64,000 bases of DNA from assembly GCA_014529385.2 (NCBI GenBank), contig CM043945.1, forward strand, positions 155,504,741 to 155,568,740, written 5' to 3'. The stretch comes from Adiantum capillus-veneris. Lineage: Eukaryota; Streptophyta; Polypodiopsida; Polypodiales; Pteridaceae. The notes beneath the pieces were generated by a model. The model had not been told where the DNA came from, made no database searches, and saw nothing but the letters and a program-made list of their open reading frames with translations. Each line of letters starts with the position of its first letter. The first letter of the stretch is position 1. Below, piece by piece: positions 1 to 10,738 of the stretch. Both the position numbers and the translations under genes were made by a program.

Positions 1-254
1 AGTGGTGAGGGCCTCACTTCTCAGAGCATCTGCACGCAGAGTCTGAGAGTGAAACCCTAGCCACTCTCTTGTACTTTGAACTGATTAATATAAAAAGAAA
101 TACCGAAAGGGGCGCCAGTTTTTGGGGCCAATATCTCTAGGCACGAAACTCCGTCGGACCAGTGCAAATCTATTGTGATCTATGAATTGTTTTGAAGTGG
201 TTATTTGGTGCTGTCGCGGTTGATTCTTGACTGGGAGTGTCCAAGTTTGTTACA
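1..254 (+). repeat. 5' LTR of A1 (3' part only)
   Basis: Nearly identical to 6201-6454 of the 3' LTR. It ends in TGTTACA one base before the primer site. It contains a block (about 95-137) with ATACCGAAAGGGGCGCCA and TTTGGGGCCAATA that recurs in C-family LTRs and may belong to the R/U5 part of the transcript. Confidence 0.93.
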
Positions 255-255
255 G

Positions 256-267
256 TGGTATCAGAGC
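256..267 (+). other. Primer-binding site of A1
   Basis: TGGTATCAGAGC is the standard plant primer site complementary to the 3' end of initiator methionine tRNA. It lies one base after the LTR end, as expected for minus-strand DNA priming. Confidence 0.93.
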
Positions 268-327
268 ACGGCCGATTTCTCTTCTACGGGAAATCCGATC
301 CCCGAAATTTTTTTTTCCGTGGCACCT

Positions 328-1979
328 ATGGCTTCAAGCAATGATCAGTCGACTCCCTCTACATCTGGAGATGCGGGCAGGGATCACAACGAAGATTCCG
401 GCAGAGAGTATGGCCCGCCTTGGCCTACTTAGGCGGAGCGGCGAGAGATGGAGCGTCACCAGTTGATCGGCGATGCAACAAAGATGATGCTCAATTTTGC
501 CAAGGACCCGAAGATGGCAAAATATATGAACCAGACCTCTTTGGAAGAGGTACAGATGGAGTGGCAAAGAACCACAACACCACTCCCGAAACACGCTCTC
601 AAGAAACCTTCTGCCTCCAAGAAATATACGGAGAAGGAACTGGAGAACGTGGTTGATGCACGGATTGCTCAGCTTTTCGACATGCAAAAGAAGGACAAAA
701 AGCACCGCAAAAAGCAGAAGAAAGGCACTCACTTCCCGGGATATTTGGGTCGTCGGTCGACATTCGACAAGGCAAAGAAACAGAAGAAGCGTGTCAAGTT
801 TGAAGGCTTACCCAGTTCGTTTTCTTCTTCTGACAGTTCTTCTAGCTCTTCAGACTCGAGCGAAGAAGACAGAAAAAGCAAAAAGCGAAGCAAGAAACAA
901 AGCTTCGGAAAGGGCAAGAAAAGGCAAAGAAGGCTACATCTCGCCCAGAGACTGACAGTTCTACTGAGGACTCGTCTACAGACAGCTCAGATTCCGATGA
1001 CGGAAACTTTTATGCGAACAAGAAGAATTTTTTTACAAAGCTAACCAGTATGACTTTCTTGAAGATAAAAGCAAGAAAGTCCGAGAGTTTAAGGAAGGTA
1101 GCCACTCGATCAAGTTTGATACTTTTTCGGGATACTTAGATGCTTCGAAGGCTTTGTCTTTTATACAGCAGTTTGACATCGCTTTCGTGGGAGGACGCTA
1201 TTCAGAGTACTCCAAGATTCGGAGAGCTACCTCTTACCTTAAGGGGAATGCTCGTACTTGGTGGTCCACGCTTCTTTTAACAAGAGTGCGCCAATTAAAT
1301 GGCTGAAATTTAAGAAGCTTTTATTTCTTTTTGGTTGACGCAAGAATATGAACGAGATGTACGAGCTGCTTGGAACCATCTTCGGATGACCAAGAAAGAT
1401 ACAATCAATGCTTATTGTGAAAGATTCTGGAGCTCTTTTCTACCCGCCTCTTCATTCAAGAAGATCTCGTTCAGAGAACAGATTGAGCGGTTTACCTTGG
1501 GTCTACCTACAGAGATCCGTGATCACTGCTTGGAACAGAAGTCAGCTTCTATTCAGGAGTTGATGAGTCATGCGAAGCGGGGCTTTGCCATTCACTCTGG
1601 TAGTCTGACCTACCCCACAGATGAGGCCATGACACAACGAGCCGAACAGACTTTTGGGAATGAAAGTAGAAAGAAAAAAAGAGCAACCCAGAGAAAAAGG
1701 ATGCACGACCCAAGCTTACTCCTGAGGAGAGAGCTCGCTTCATCAGAGAGGGGAAGTGCTTTGGATGCGGGAAACATGGACATATCTTCGCGAAGTGCCC
1801 TAAAAAGGCACAGAAAGAACAGAATGATAAAGACGACAACAGGCCTGAGAGTTCGAGAGCAGTTGAGGAACGTGGCAGAAAAGGCAGATAGAAAAGCAGA
1901 ACTGGTACCACATGGCGTGGGACCTGCACCGAATCTAATGAATGAAAGTACAAACTTTGCCGCTTTCGGGGCAAAGTGA
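328..1979 (+). pseudogene. gag: gag of A1, frameshifted
   Basis: The likely start is ATG 328, with an in-frame TAG at 430; the frame resumes through ATG 448. The N-terminal part is lysine-rich with a long serine/acidic tract (about 810-880). The capsid region follows in another frame (about 1100-1560), including the block FDTFSGYLDASKALSF and later EQIERFTLGLP. A CCHC zinc knuckle (C-F-G-C ... H ... K-C, 1757-1798) lies in a frame different from the 1335-1979 reading frame. Gag would form the cytoplasmic virus-like particle and bind element RNA. At least two frameshifts and one stop prevent a full product. Confidence 0.85.
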
Positions 1980-2300
1980 AGGGTCAGAAAGCTCTTTTGA
2001 AGGAGCCAAGGCCAACTTCTTTTCACTTGGAATTGACGACTCGATTTGGAATTACGCCCGACAGACTGACGCCACAGGCGGAGGTAGTTCGACTGGCACC
2101 CGGATGGGATGTTGCCATTACACCGAGCATTGGCAAACTTCGTTTGCAATGACAGGGGTATTCAGGGCACGCGAGTGACGTTCTACTCAGGATCCCTTGG
2201 TACCACAAGAACTACGCCATGGTTAACTACCGGGCCGAGAAAGCGACTTTGATAAATGAAGGGCTTAGAGATTGTACTTGATGAACTTCAGTTTCTTACT
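1942..2300 (+). pseudogene. pol: Protease region of A1, degenerate
   Basis: Alignment by eye with the better copy at 51407-51796 shows the aspartic protease region (GAKANF, then IPWYHK-type sequence). A1 has lost the segment bearing the catalytic Asp and is frameshifted, so no functional protease can be read. The protease would process the gag-pol polyprotein. Confidence 0.65.
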
Positions 2301-2395
2301 CATTCTTTTGGGAGAGAACTGAACGATGGATAAAGGTTGAATATGTTTTGACCTGATCAAAAGAACGCTAAGATTTTTCTCCACACTCATGCCGA

Positions 2396-3799
2396 TTGCT
2401 TTTCAGAGGGCCTGAAGATCAAACCATTGATCTGATACCTGGAAGCACGCCACCGAATCGGCCACCTTACCGTGTGAGCCGAGTACAGAATGAAATGATT
2501 ATGAACCCAGTGAAAGACCTCTTGGAAAAGGGTCTTGTCCAGCCTAGTACTTCACCGTATTGCTCTCCAGTGTTGTTGGTTTTGAAGAAAGACGGATCTT
2601 GGAGAATGTGCATCGATTATAGAGCTCTCAACAAAATCACCATCAAGAACAGATTTCCGATCCCTAGGATCGATGATATACTCGACAGGTTACAGGGATC
2701 CTCGTGCTTTAGCAGGATTGACTTGAAGAGTGGATATCATCAGATCAGGATAGCGCCAGGAGACGTCTACAAGACAGCTTTTCGGACAACTTTTGGGTTA
2801 TTTGAGTTTTTGGTGATGCCTTTTGGCTTAACCAATGCTCCTGGGACATTTAACCGGATGATGGACAGGATTTTTCAAGAGTACAGGCTATTTGTTGGCA
2901 CTTTCTTTTACAACATCATTGTTTTCTCCAAGAATGAGGCAGAACACAGAGATCATCTGCTTCAAGTCTTTCAGGCATTACGAGATCACACGTTAGTGAT
3001 TAATGCAAAGAAAAGTGAATTTTTCCTACCAAAGATACACTTTTTGGGACACATTGTGTCAGCAACAGGAGTGCAAATGGACCCGGCCAAGATAGAGACT
3101 ATCCGTGATTGGCCCGATTTGAGGAAATTCCATGAAGTTAAAAGCTTCTTGGGATTGTGTTCGTACTACAGGCGGTTCATACGAAAGTTTGCAGAGGTTG
3201 CTTCCCCTTTGCATACCTTGACACAAAAAGGAGTACCTTTTTCGTGGGGACCCACAGCGATGACTGCCTTTCGGACATTGAAAGAGAAATCGACTACAGG
3301 ACCAGATTTGACTTTGACGGACTTGCAGAAGTCATTTGAAGTATATTGTGATGCTTGTGGTCGTAGTCTGGGTGCGGTCTTGATGCAAGAAGGCTATGTC
3401 ATAGCTTACGAGAGCCGTTTGTTCTCTAGGCCGGAGATGACAGCACAGATCTATGAGAAAGAGCTTTTGGCGGTTATCCATGCTCTTACTCAGTGGCGGC
3501 ATTACCTACTCGGAGCGGATTTTACTGTCTTTACAGACCATCTGAGTTTGCGCTACTTCTTGTCACAGAAGCAGCTTTCGGAAAAGCAGATGCGGTGGGC
3601 GAACATCTTGTCACAGTTCCACTTCCAGCTTGTCCATGTGCATGGACAGAAGAATGTCGTGGCAGATGCTTTGTCTCGAAAACCGTTGGTTCTCGCTGTT
3701 TCCGCGATACATCATAGGAGCTTCGAGGATATGATCAGTATGCCACAGATACAGATTTTGCAGGTATTTTCACACAGATACGAGATGGGGAGACAGTAG
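2396..3799 (+). pseudogene. pol: Reverse transcriptase and RNase H of A1 (open but catalytically altered)
   Basis: An open frame of 467 codons. RT blocks run in order: PYRVS, SPYCSPVLLVLKKDGSWRMC, RIDLKSGYHQI (motif A Asp present), MPFGLTNAP, then GTFFYNIIVFSK. In A2 the last block reads FFDD, so here both aspartates of the Y/F-x-D-D box are Tyr and Asn (2909-2914) and polymerase activity should be lost. RNase H follows with YCDAC, EKELLAV, FTDH and ADALS, the usual four acidic positions. The true start lies upstream in another frame. Confidence 0.9.
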
Positions 3800-3825
3800 C
3801 TGGATACTCCCTTCGGGAAGGCTAC

Positions 3826-5050
3826 TTGATGAAAAAGACTATGTTGTGCGTTACACAGCCGTTGAGGGATAAGGTTATGATTGAATGCCACTGTCCACCT
3901 TTTACGGGTCACCACGGCATTGCTACCACCATGAAGGGGGTAGAGAGATACTTCTTTGGGCCGAGACTCAAAAAGGATGTGGAAGAGTTTGAGCGCAGTT
4001 GCTTGGTATGCGAGAAGGTCAAGTTTGACAGGCATAAGGCACAGGGATTGTTACAGCCTTTACCCATACCCACCCATCCCTGGGAAAGTATTGCAATGGA
4101 TTTCATTCTTGATCTCCCAAGAACATAGAATGATCACGATGATTTTCCGATTACATGGCACGTCTGAGACGATTGTCTCCGACAGAGACCCCAGATTTAT
4201 GAGTTTGTTTTGGAAGGCAATTTGGGAGAACATTGACACGCAGTTGCAGTTCTCGTCATCGTTCCACTTGCAGACTGACGGGCAATTTGAGATTGCCAAT
4301 TCAGTGATTTTAGATTTATTGAAGTCTTGTATCTCGGATCAGAAGACTCAATGGGAAAAGAACTTACCTTTGGTGGAATTTTCCTACAATAACACGATAC
4401 ACTCTTCGACGGGGAAGACGCCATGTGAGATTGTTGAAAGTGCTACGAAGGTTCCATCCTTTCTGAGCACGAAAGATTAGATATTTGAAGCGGATGAATA
4501 TTCGCGAGATTTGGAGACGGCTATTGCCAAGGTTCGCGCGACTTTGTAGGAGTCTCAAGAACGACAGAAAAAGGCAGCGGATCGCCATCTTCGCGACTTG
4601 AAATTGAAGGAGGATGATTGGGTGCTCTTACGTTCTGAGAAGGCACGCCTACGGAAAAAAAAGGGAAAGGAGAGGCTTTTTCCAAAGCTTAGTATGCGAT
4701 ACTACGGACCTTTCCAGATCACTGACAAGATAAATGATGTCTCCTTCCGATTGAAACTGCCAGATACTTGGAGGATTCACAATGCATTGCATGTGAGTCT
4801 CTTGAAACCTGTTAAGGGTGATGTGCCTGATGATGGGGAGCCTGATGAGCAACCCGAAGTGGAAGAAAAGAAGGAGATCCTTGTTCCTGAACAGATTTTG
4901 GCACATAACGATACGAAGAAAGGTAAAGTCCGAAGGCGGTTCTTGGTTAAGTTCAAGAACTTTCCTGCATTTGATGCGAAGTGGATGGAGGAGGAGGACC
5001 TAGCAGATACTCCTCGGATTGTGAAACTTTACCTCGATGTTTTGGTTTAG
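3826..5050 (+). pseudogene. pol: Integrase with chromodomain of A1, internally deleted
   Basis: The zinc-binding HHCC region (CHCPPFTGHHG ... CLVCEKV) is followed by the first catalytic Asp (AMDFI). Compared with A2, about 115 bases are then missing near 4130-4150, which shifts the frame. The second Asp (SDRDP) and third catalytic Glu (TDGQFE) follow in frame 3956-4480, with a stop at 4478-4480. The C-terminal part (4598-5050) is open: a GPY-type block (RYYGPFQI), HVSLLKP, and a chromodomain around VPEQILAH ... FLVKFKN ... KWMEEEDL. Chromodomains of this type direct insertion to heterochromatin. Confidence 0.88.
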
Positions 5051-5886
5051 CATAGTCTACTCCAAACGGAACCCAGAATTCAGCTTGGCCGGAGATCTGG
5101 TGCAGTGGGATGCACAAGAGGGGAGTCACTCCGCTCCTTTGTCAACAGATGCCTTGATTTTGATACTAAAGTCACTGATGTCTCTTTGAGCTTCAAGGAT
5201 ACTGAGAGCTGACAGTATTCTGCTGGATGACTTTATGAAATGGAATTCCTGATAATGATACTGATTTGTTGTTGACTTCTTTTGAGTGCAGGAACTGATA
5301 GCCGAAATGACTGCAGCATTTTGGTCTGATTGATCTCGAATAGACATGGTTGCAATAGGGGTTAGTCAATCAGACATCGATGAGGTCCCGATTGGACCTA
5401 GATGTGATTGCTAGCTACATTGCCGATAAATCACGGTCTAAGATCCAAATGAATGTTGAATGTCATGTGATGTCCTTGATGTGTGGTGATGTCGTGTGAT
5501 GTGATTGTCGATTTTGTACATGTGCTAGATGTGTGTTCCTAGTACGTAGGTACTAACAGTCAGTGTCTGCTAAGACGGTTTATGGCTTTTGTCGGTTTTT
5601 CAGGCATTACGTGATCACACGTTAGTGATTAATGCAAAGAAAAGTGATCACACGTTAGTGATTAATGCAAAGAAAAGTGAATTTATTTTTTTATTTTTTA
5701 TTTTTTAAAACAGTCTCCGTGATTTCCGAAAATTAGGTTTTTTGGCAAAAATTAGGGTTTGCAAGAATTTTAGGGTTTCTGGCAGAAATTAGGGTTTCTA
5801 TTGTCCGCCACGTCATCACTTTGTGACATACCCCCCTCTTGAAAGCATTGTAAAACCACCATTACAATGCTTTCAAGAGGGGGGTA
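5051..5886 (+). other. 3' noncoding region of A1 with rearranged end
   Basis: 5051-5600 is colinear with the A2 trailer at 54945-55480. From 5601 it departs: about 50 bases copied from the RT gene (source about 2972-3024), partly duplicated, then an inverted copy of the LTR start, then normal trailer again from 5862. The purine-rich tract just before the LTR (AAGAGGGGGG) is the likely polypurine primer. Confidence 0.85.
5611..5678 (+). repeat. 34-bp tandem duplication of an RT-derived segment
   Basis: The unit beginning GTGATCACACGTTAGTG occurs at 5611-5644 and again at 5645-5678. It matches the RT gene of the same element near 2985-3018. Confidence 0.9.
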
Positions 5887-6034
5887 TGTCACAAAGTGAT
5901 GACGTGGCGGACAATAGAAACCCTAATTTCTGCCAAAAACCCTAAAATTCTTGCAAACCCTAATTTTTGCCAAAAACCCTAATTTTCGGAAATCGCGGAG
6001 ACTGTTTTAAAAAATAAAAAATAAAAAAATAAAT
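5681..6034. repeat. Large inverted repeat (hairpin) at the 3' LTR boundary
   Basis: Arms 5681-5853 and 5862-6034 are near-perfect reverse complements around an 8-base loop. The right arm is the last trailer bases plus the first about 150 bases of the real 3' LTR; the left arm is an inverted copy of them. Confidence 0.93.
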
Positions 6035-6454
6035 TGAAAATGATGAGCGACACAAATTTTGCTTTTTCTCTACAATATGAGAAAGAGAGAGAATGCTTTT
6101 GCTTTCAAGTTTTGACTCTCTGTGAGAGAAAGAGAGCAATTGCTTTTGATTTGAAGCTTTTGGGGCTCTACTTTTGGGCATTCCTTGTAACCTTTAAATT
6201 AGTGGTGAGGGCCTCACTTCTCAGAGCATCTGGACGCAGAGTCTGAGAATGAAACCCTAGCCACTCTCTTGTACTTTGAATTGATTAATATAAAAAGAAA
6301 TACCGAAAGGGGCACCAGTCTTTGGGGCCAATATCTCTAAGCACGGAACTCCGTTGGGCCAGTGCAAATCTATTGTGATCTCTGAATTGTTTTGAAGTGG
6401 TTATTTGGTGCTGTCGCGGTTGATTCTTGACTTGGAGTGTCCACGTTTGTTACA
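5887..6454 (+). repeat. 3' LTR of A1
   Basis: A 568-bp LTR beginning TGTCACAAAGTGATGACG and ending TGTTACA. The 5' part has spaced AAACCCTAA units (5926-5990). The 3' 254 bases match the window start. Confidence 0.93.
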
Positions 6455-6455
6455 T

Positions 6456-7286
6456 GGGTTCTCTTGTGGGTTCTTTAGGTGCTTTCTTAGGACAAACTCA
6501 TTTTATGGGACCTTTCGTGTGACATTCAAAACATCTTCTGTCTCTTGCATATTCAGCTCGGTCTTGAAGAGTTAACCTACCTCCTAAGATTTCCTGAGCA
6601 AATTTTTCATCAAGCGTCAACTTTGGGATGTCCTGAGTTTTAGCATTTTCTTTATTATCATTGTGAGAGTTTTGTGCTCGAGGTGTAGGAGAAGAAGAAT
6701 TACCATTATGCTTACCATTGGTCTTACTGTTCTTACGATTCGGTTGGTCTTATGGGGTACTATTGCTATTGCTTGTCTTCTTAGTTGTCGCAAAATAAGC
6801 ATTAAATTGATGCAACCAAGAATGAATAACTGTAGCATCCATCTTACCGTCATACTTACTGAAAGTCACTTTTTCGGTGACTGGGTTGTTGAAATCCGCA
6901 TCGTGGCTTGCACCACGAGAGGAAGTCCCATAATCTTTGGGTGGTTCGGTCTTCGAGGCGAGAACTTGGGCAAGCAATTCTTGAGTGCGTAGCTCTCGTC
7001 GAGCTTCACGCTCGGCCTCCAATGCTGCGTTTCTTGTTGCCGCTTCTTCCTTCCTTAGTTCTTTTCTTTCTTTTCTTGCATCGCGCTCGCGTTCTAAAGA
7101 AGGGCGCTTGTCTTCCTGTCTATCCATCATGGCCATCATTTGCTTCATCATTGCCTCCATAGGGTCTGGCGTAGATGGCGAAGGGGGAGGGTTGGAAAAA
7201 TCTCCTAGTGGGGAAAATCCTTCGTCGCCTCTCTCATGCTCATCACCTGAATGCAAAGTATCCATGCCGCTTCGGGTGACGACCAT
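6456..7286 (-). pseudogene. gag: gag of B1, truncated
   Basis: The minus-strand frame 7286-6750 (178 codons) starts MVVTRSGMDT, then a Glu/Arg/Lys-rich coiled-coil stretch and a conserved gag entry (FSKYDGKMDATVIHSWLHQF). After a frameshift near 6750 homology continues to 6460, including a damaged zinc knuckle (CFEC ... VCPKK) in which the His is lost and a stop appears. The N-terminus is shared with the B2-B4 ORFs, the rest is not. The gene is cut off by A1. Confidence 0.8.
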
Positions 7287-7299
7287 GCACTATGATCTT

Positions 7300-7737
7300 G
7301 GGGTCTTAAGCTCGCGAGGAACTTGGGTTCTTGAGGGTCTTGAGGTTCTTGAGGTCCTTGATTCGTGAGAATCTTGGGTTCTTGAGGTTCTTGAGGAGTT
7401 CTTTCACTTGCAAATCGCGTTGGAAAAGGATCTTCTCTTCACCCAAGTTCTACTCCTTTTTGCCGACGCACCCCTTGGCAGCCTTGCGCTCACACCAAGG
7501 TTGCTTTTTCCCACCTCACGTCGATTGGCCGGCCGCTAAGTGCACGGTCCGCTCTTAATGAGTGAAAAGAGACACAAGGGGAGGCTGGACAAGCCCTTCT
7601 TTCTTGGGATTCCTGTCACTCTTCAACAAAACACGATTAAGAATCGCCACGCCCAAGCGAACTTGGGTTCGTGCGACCTCAACAAGCAAAAAAAATTCTT
7701 GTGGTTCTTTCCTTGTGTAATGCAGAACACTTCCAAA
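7300..7737 (-). other. 5' leader of B1 with CAAGAACC-type repeats
   Basis: This segment lies between primer site and gag on the minus strand. It is colinear with 10218-10738 and 13380-13851. It has a run of about 9-10-base units reading CAAGAACCC or CTCAAGAAC on the minus strand (about 7310-7400). Confidence 0.75.
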
Positions 7738-7749
7738 GCTCTGATACCA
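7738..7749 (-). other. Primer-binding site of B1
   Basis: The plus strand reads GCTCTGATACCA, the reverse complement of TGGTATCAGAGC. It sits two bases from the LTR end. Confidence 0.92.
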
Positions 7750-7751
7750 AT

Positions 7752-9090
7752 GTAAGGTGCAGCGGAATGAATGTTGTATTTTCTCAAGATTAGTGATCTT
7801 TACTACACAAGGTTCCTTTTAGTTCTTAGGGAAAGAGAGAGCTTTCCGTCTTATAAAGAGTACTCTGATCACGAACAAAGTGAGTGGATCTTGTGCGTGC
7901 AAGTGAATGAGACTGAAAGAAGGAGAGAGAAGAGATACGACACCGAGAGGTTGTAAAACCCTCCTCCGAAGGCCCCATCTCGTCGGCGAGAGTGGTCTAC
8001 TTGATTTCACAAAGGTGTACAATGCGTATGCAATGGACTGATGCAATGGGACTATGCCGGTGACGACGACGACTTGGGCTGAAATCTGTAGGCTTCTAAT
8101 CGCTGAATTCAAGGACTGTTCGGTGGCTGAAAATGACTGTTTTTGGCTGCGTTTTTCGGGCTAAACTTGGGGATCTTCTGCAAGCAAGAGGGACTGAATC
8201 TGATACCTTCCTACATGCTGAATTCTGAGTTTTTCTCGCTGCTGAAACTGCAATAGGCTAGCGTTAGTGATTGGAGCTGAAACGCTGGACAATTGCTGAG
8301 GTCTTGCTCGTGTTCTTCGCATGAAAAACGCTGATGAAGGTCTTGCGTTTTTTCAATAAAAAACGCTGGGCTGAGGGTGCTGTGGGCGATCATGCAAGGG
8401 GGAACAAGCGGGGGATCTGATGTGATAGGAATCGCCAAGGATCTGCTAGATTGGCTGGCGTTTTTGACTGAAAACGCTGAGGTATGCTGAAGATGCTAGC
8501 GTTAGTAAAAGCTTGAAAACGCTGAGGTAGTCAAGAGGGAAACGCTATGCTTGATGCCTTCTGACGATGCTACATGCTGGGGGGAAACCGCCAAGAAAGG
8601 GGAACTTCTATGGCGATGGTTGATGCTGAGGATGGAGGCTGCCCGGCGAGGATGGAGACCATAAACGCTGGGGGTGCTCGGGGGTACTGCTGAGAAGTTG
8701 CCTGTTGAGCATGTACTCCTGCTGCCTCTTCTGCCAGAAAGTGCTAACTTGGGTTTGCTTATATATTAACTTAGCAAAATTGCCCTACCTACTTTTGTTG
8801 GAAAGTCACTTAAAAATAATAAGTGAAAATAACCAATAAATAGGAAAATAGGCTAAATGCACTGGAAAATTCCCCTAACTGATGCTAATGGATTCTGATG
8901 GGAATTCCAATGATCATGTTGTGTGCAACCGGAGGATATGCATCTATGCTAAGTGATTGGGCATGCACGGTCTACGAATAGACATACAAAAGTGCCAGAA
9001 CACTGCTAATCTAAACTGACTTGACTGACGAAACCTTGCTATGGTGTAGCTTGTCCACGGACACATAGGGTTGGGATGTGTCACGTGACA
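7752..9090 (-). repeat. 5' LTR of B1
   Basis: On the minus strand it starts with the palindrome TGTCACGTGACA, contains many AACGCTG units (about 8270-8670), and ends GCTGCACCTTACA before the primer site. It is homologous to the plus-strand LTR 12194-13366. Confidence 0.87.
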
Positions 9091-9694
9091 GAGACAACAG
9101 TGAATACTAAGAGCACAAGATCGCAAAGAAAAAGTGTGTTTTGCACTCATATTACATAATACCAAAATATAAAAAAGGGCGTGCGGCCTGCGCGACAGGG
9201 TACACCATTGGTGTGGTGATCAAGCATCAATCATCCTGGCAAAAGGGCAAAACATAATGATGTACATAGATATTAGAGAAATCTTGAAGAGAAGGAAAGA
9301 GGGGTAGGCTTCAAGGCTCAAGCCTTCGACTTGGAGAGGAGTGGAGATGGGAGAGGGAGAGAGAGAGAGAGAGGAGAAAGAGACTCGAGAGTCAAGAGAC
9401 TCGTCATTCAAGGGTGGAGCCTCGGAGAGTCGGAGGGCAACTTCAAACTTGGCTCTTGGCACTCGAGTCTTGCAAGGCTTGGGCAATGGGAACTTCAAGG
9501 AAGTGGCCTTGAGGCTTGGGTGCTCTTAAGTACAAAGCAACCCGCCCCCTGCCCACGTCCTATCCGGCGGTGTCACCGGGGACCCGCGTCCCGGGACCTG
9601 TCCCTTGTGAGGGACGTCCCCACGTCCCAAAAAGGCGTCCCCGTCTCCATCCCCGCGTAAATGGACCGCATCCCCCCGTCCCTTGTTTCTATGG
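9091..9694. other. Unassigned interval between B1 and B2
   Basis: No coding region is recognised. There is a short GA run near 9358-9380. 9540-9694 is GC-rich with repeated GGGACG/CGTCCC words and ends CCCTTGTTTCTATG, resembling the terminus of the MITE at 33472-33618. The left part of the B2 LTR is absent here. Confidence 0.6.
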
Positions 9695-10204
9695 TCTAGA
9701 ATAGGAAGTGATCTGGCACTTTTGTGACTCTGTTCGCAGACCGTGCATGTCCAGACACTTAGAGTAGATGCATATCCTTTGGTTGCACACAACATGATCA
9801 TCAGATTACAGTCAGAATCCATCAGGAGCATTTTCCAATGCACAGAACCTATTTTTCCTATTTTTGACATTTTTCACTTATTAATTTAAGTGAATTTTGT
9901 TGGGAACTAGGTAGGGAAAATTTCATAAGTTTGTATATATAGAAACCTAACGCTAGCACTTTCTGGCAGAAGAGGTAACAGAAACCAAGGGTTCATCACG
10001 CACCTTCTCAACAAGACTCCCCACAGGCAGGAAGACTCAGCGTTTGTCAGCCATCAACAAGATCAGCTAGTGTTTTTAAAGTTGCAGATTCCCGACGATA
10101 GCAAAACGGAAGGCTCTCCCTTCCGTAAGCAAAAGGAACCTTGAGCATAGTTCGGAGCACTCATCTTGAGCAAAGTTCAACATTCACTTCCGCTTCACCT
10201 AACA
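9695..10204 (+). repeat. 5' LTR of B2, truncated and internally deleted
   Basis: Homology to the full LTR begins at TCTAGAATAGG (equivalent to 12274) and then jumps near 10096-10106 from about 12660 to about 13268, losing some 600 bases at a short shared word (AACGGAAGG). It ends CACCTAACA. Confidence 0.83.
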
Positions 10205-10205
10205 T

Positions 10206-10217
10206 TGGTATCGGAGC
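10206..10217 (+). other. Primer-binding site of B2, one base changed
   Basis: TGGTATCGGAGC differs from the standard methionine-tRNA site at one position. It lies two bases after the LTR end. Confidence 0.85.
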
Positions 10218-10738
10218 TTTGGCAGTGTTTTGTACCACTCAAGGAAAGAACCACAAGATTTTATTTTTTTTGCTTGTTGCGGTCGCACGTAACCCAAGTC
10301 CTCTTAGGCGTGTCGATTCCTAATCGTGTTTATGAAGAGTGACAGGAAACCCAAGAAAGAAGGGCTTGACCAGCCTCCCCTTCTGCCTCTTTTCACTCAT
10401 TGAGAGCGGATAGTGCACTTAGCGGCCGGCCAATCGACGTGAGCTACGAAAAAGCAACCTTGGTGTGAGAGCAAGGCCGCTAACGGGTGCGCCCGAGGAA
10501 AAGAGCAGAACTCGGGTGAAGAGAAGATCCTTCTCTAACACAGATCACAAGCTAAAGAAGAACCTCAAAAAGCGCAAGCACCTCCCGAACTCAAAAACCT
10601 CAAGAACCCCAAGACCCTCAAGAACCTCAAGAACTCAAGCACCTCAAGACACCCAAGAACCCAAGACTCTCAAGAACCCAAGTTCCTAGTGAACTAAAGA
10701 ACCCAAGACTTCAGTGCATCGTCATCACCCCAGGCGGA

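Larger units (their letters stand above)
1..6454 (+). mobile_element. Ty3/gypsy chromovirus A1, 5' end outside window
   Basis: Partial 5' LTR, methionine-tRNA primer site, gag, protease, RT-RNase H, integrase with chromodomain, and a 3' LTR lie in canonical gypsy order. Base 1 corresponds to base 6201 of the 3' LTR, so about 314 bases of the 5' LTR are missing to the left. Frameshifts, stops and active-site changes show it is dead. The 3' LTR abuts the broken B1 gag at 6455. The target duplication cannot be checked because the left end is outside the window. Confidence 0.95.
6455..9090 (-). mobile_element. Gypsy element B1, 5' half only (LTR, primer site, gag)
   Basis: On the minus strand a 1.34-kb LTR is followed by a primer site, leader and gag. 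The element is cut at 6454/6455 by the A1 3' LTR, so pol and the 3' LTR are missing. LTR and leader match B2 and B3 on the plus strand, but gag is a conventional type, making B1 the likely autonomous relative. Confidence 0.85.

Noticed and set aside
5051-5886. An additional env-like ORF after integrase in A1
   Set aside because: No open frame of useful length follows the chromodomain in either A1 or A2.
9331-9870. Overlapping frames on both strands in the GC-rich block
   Set aside because: They arise from biased composition and GA/GGGACG repeats, with no homology to anything recognised.
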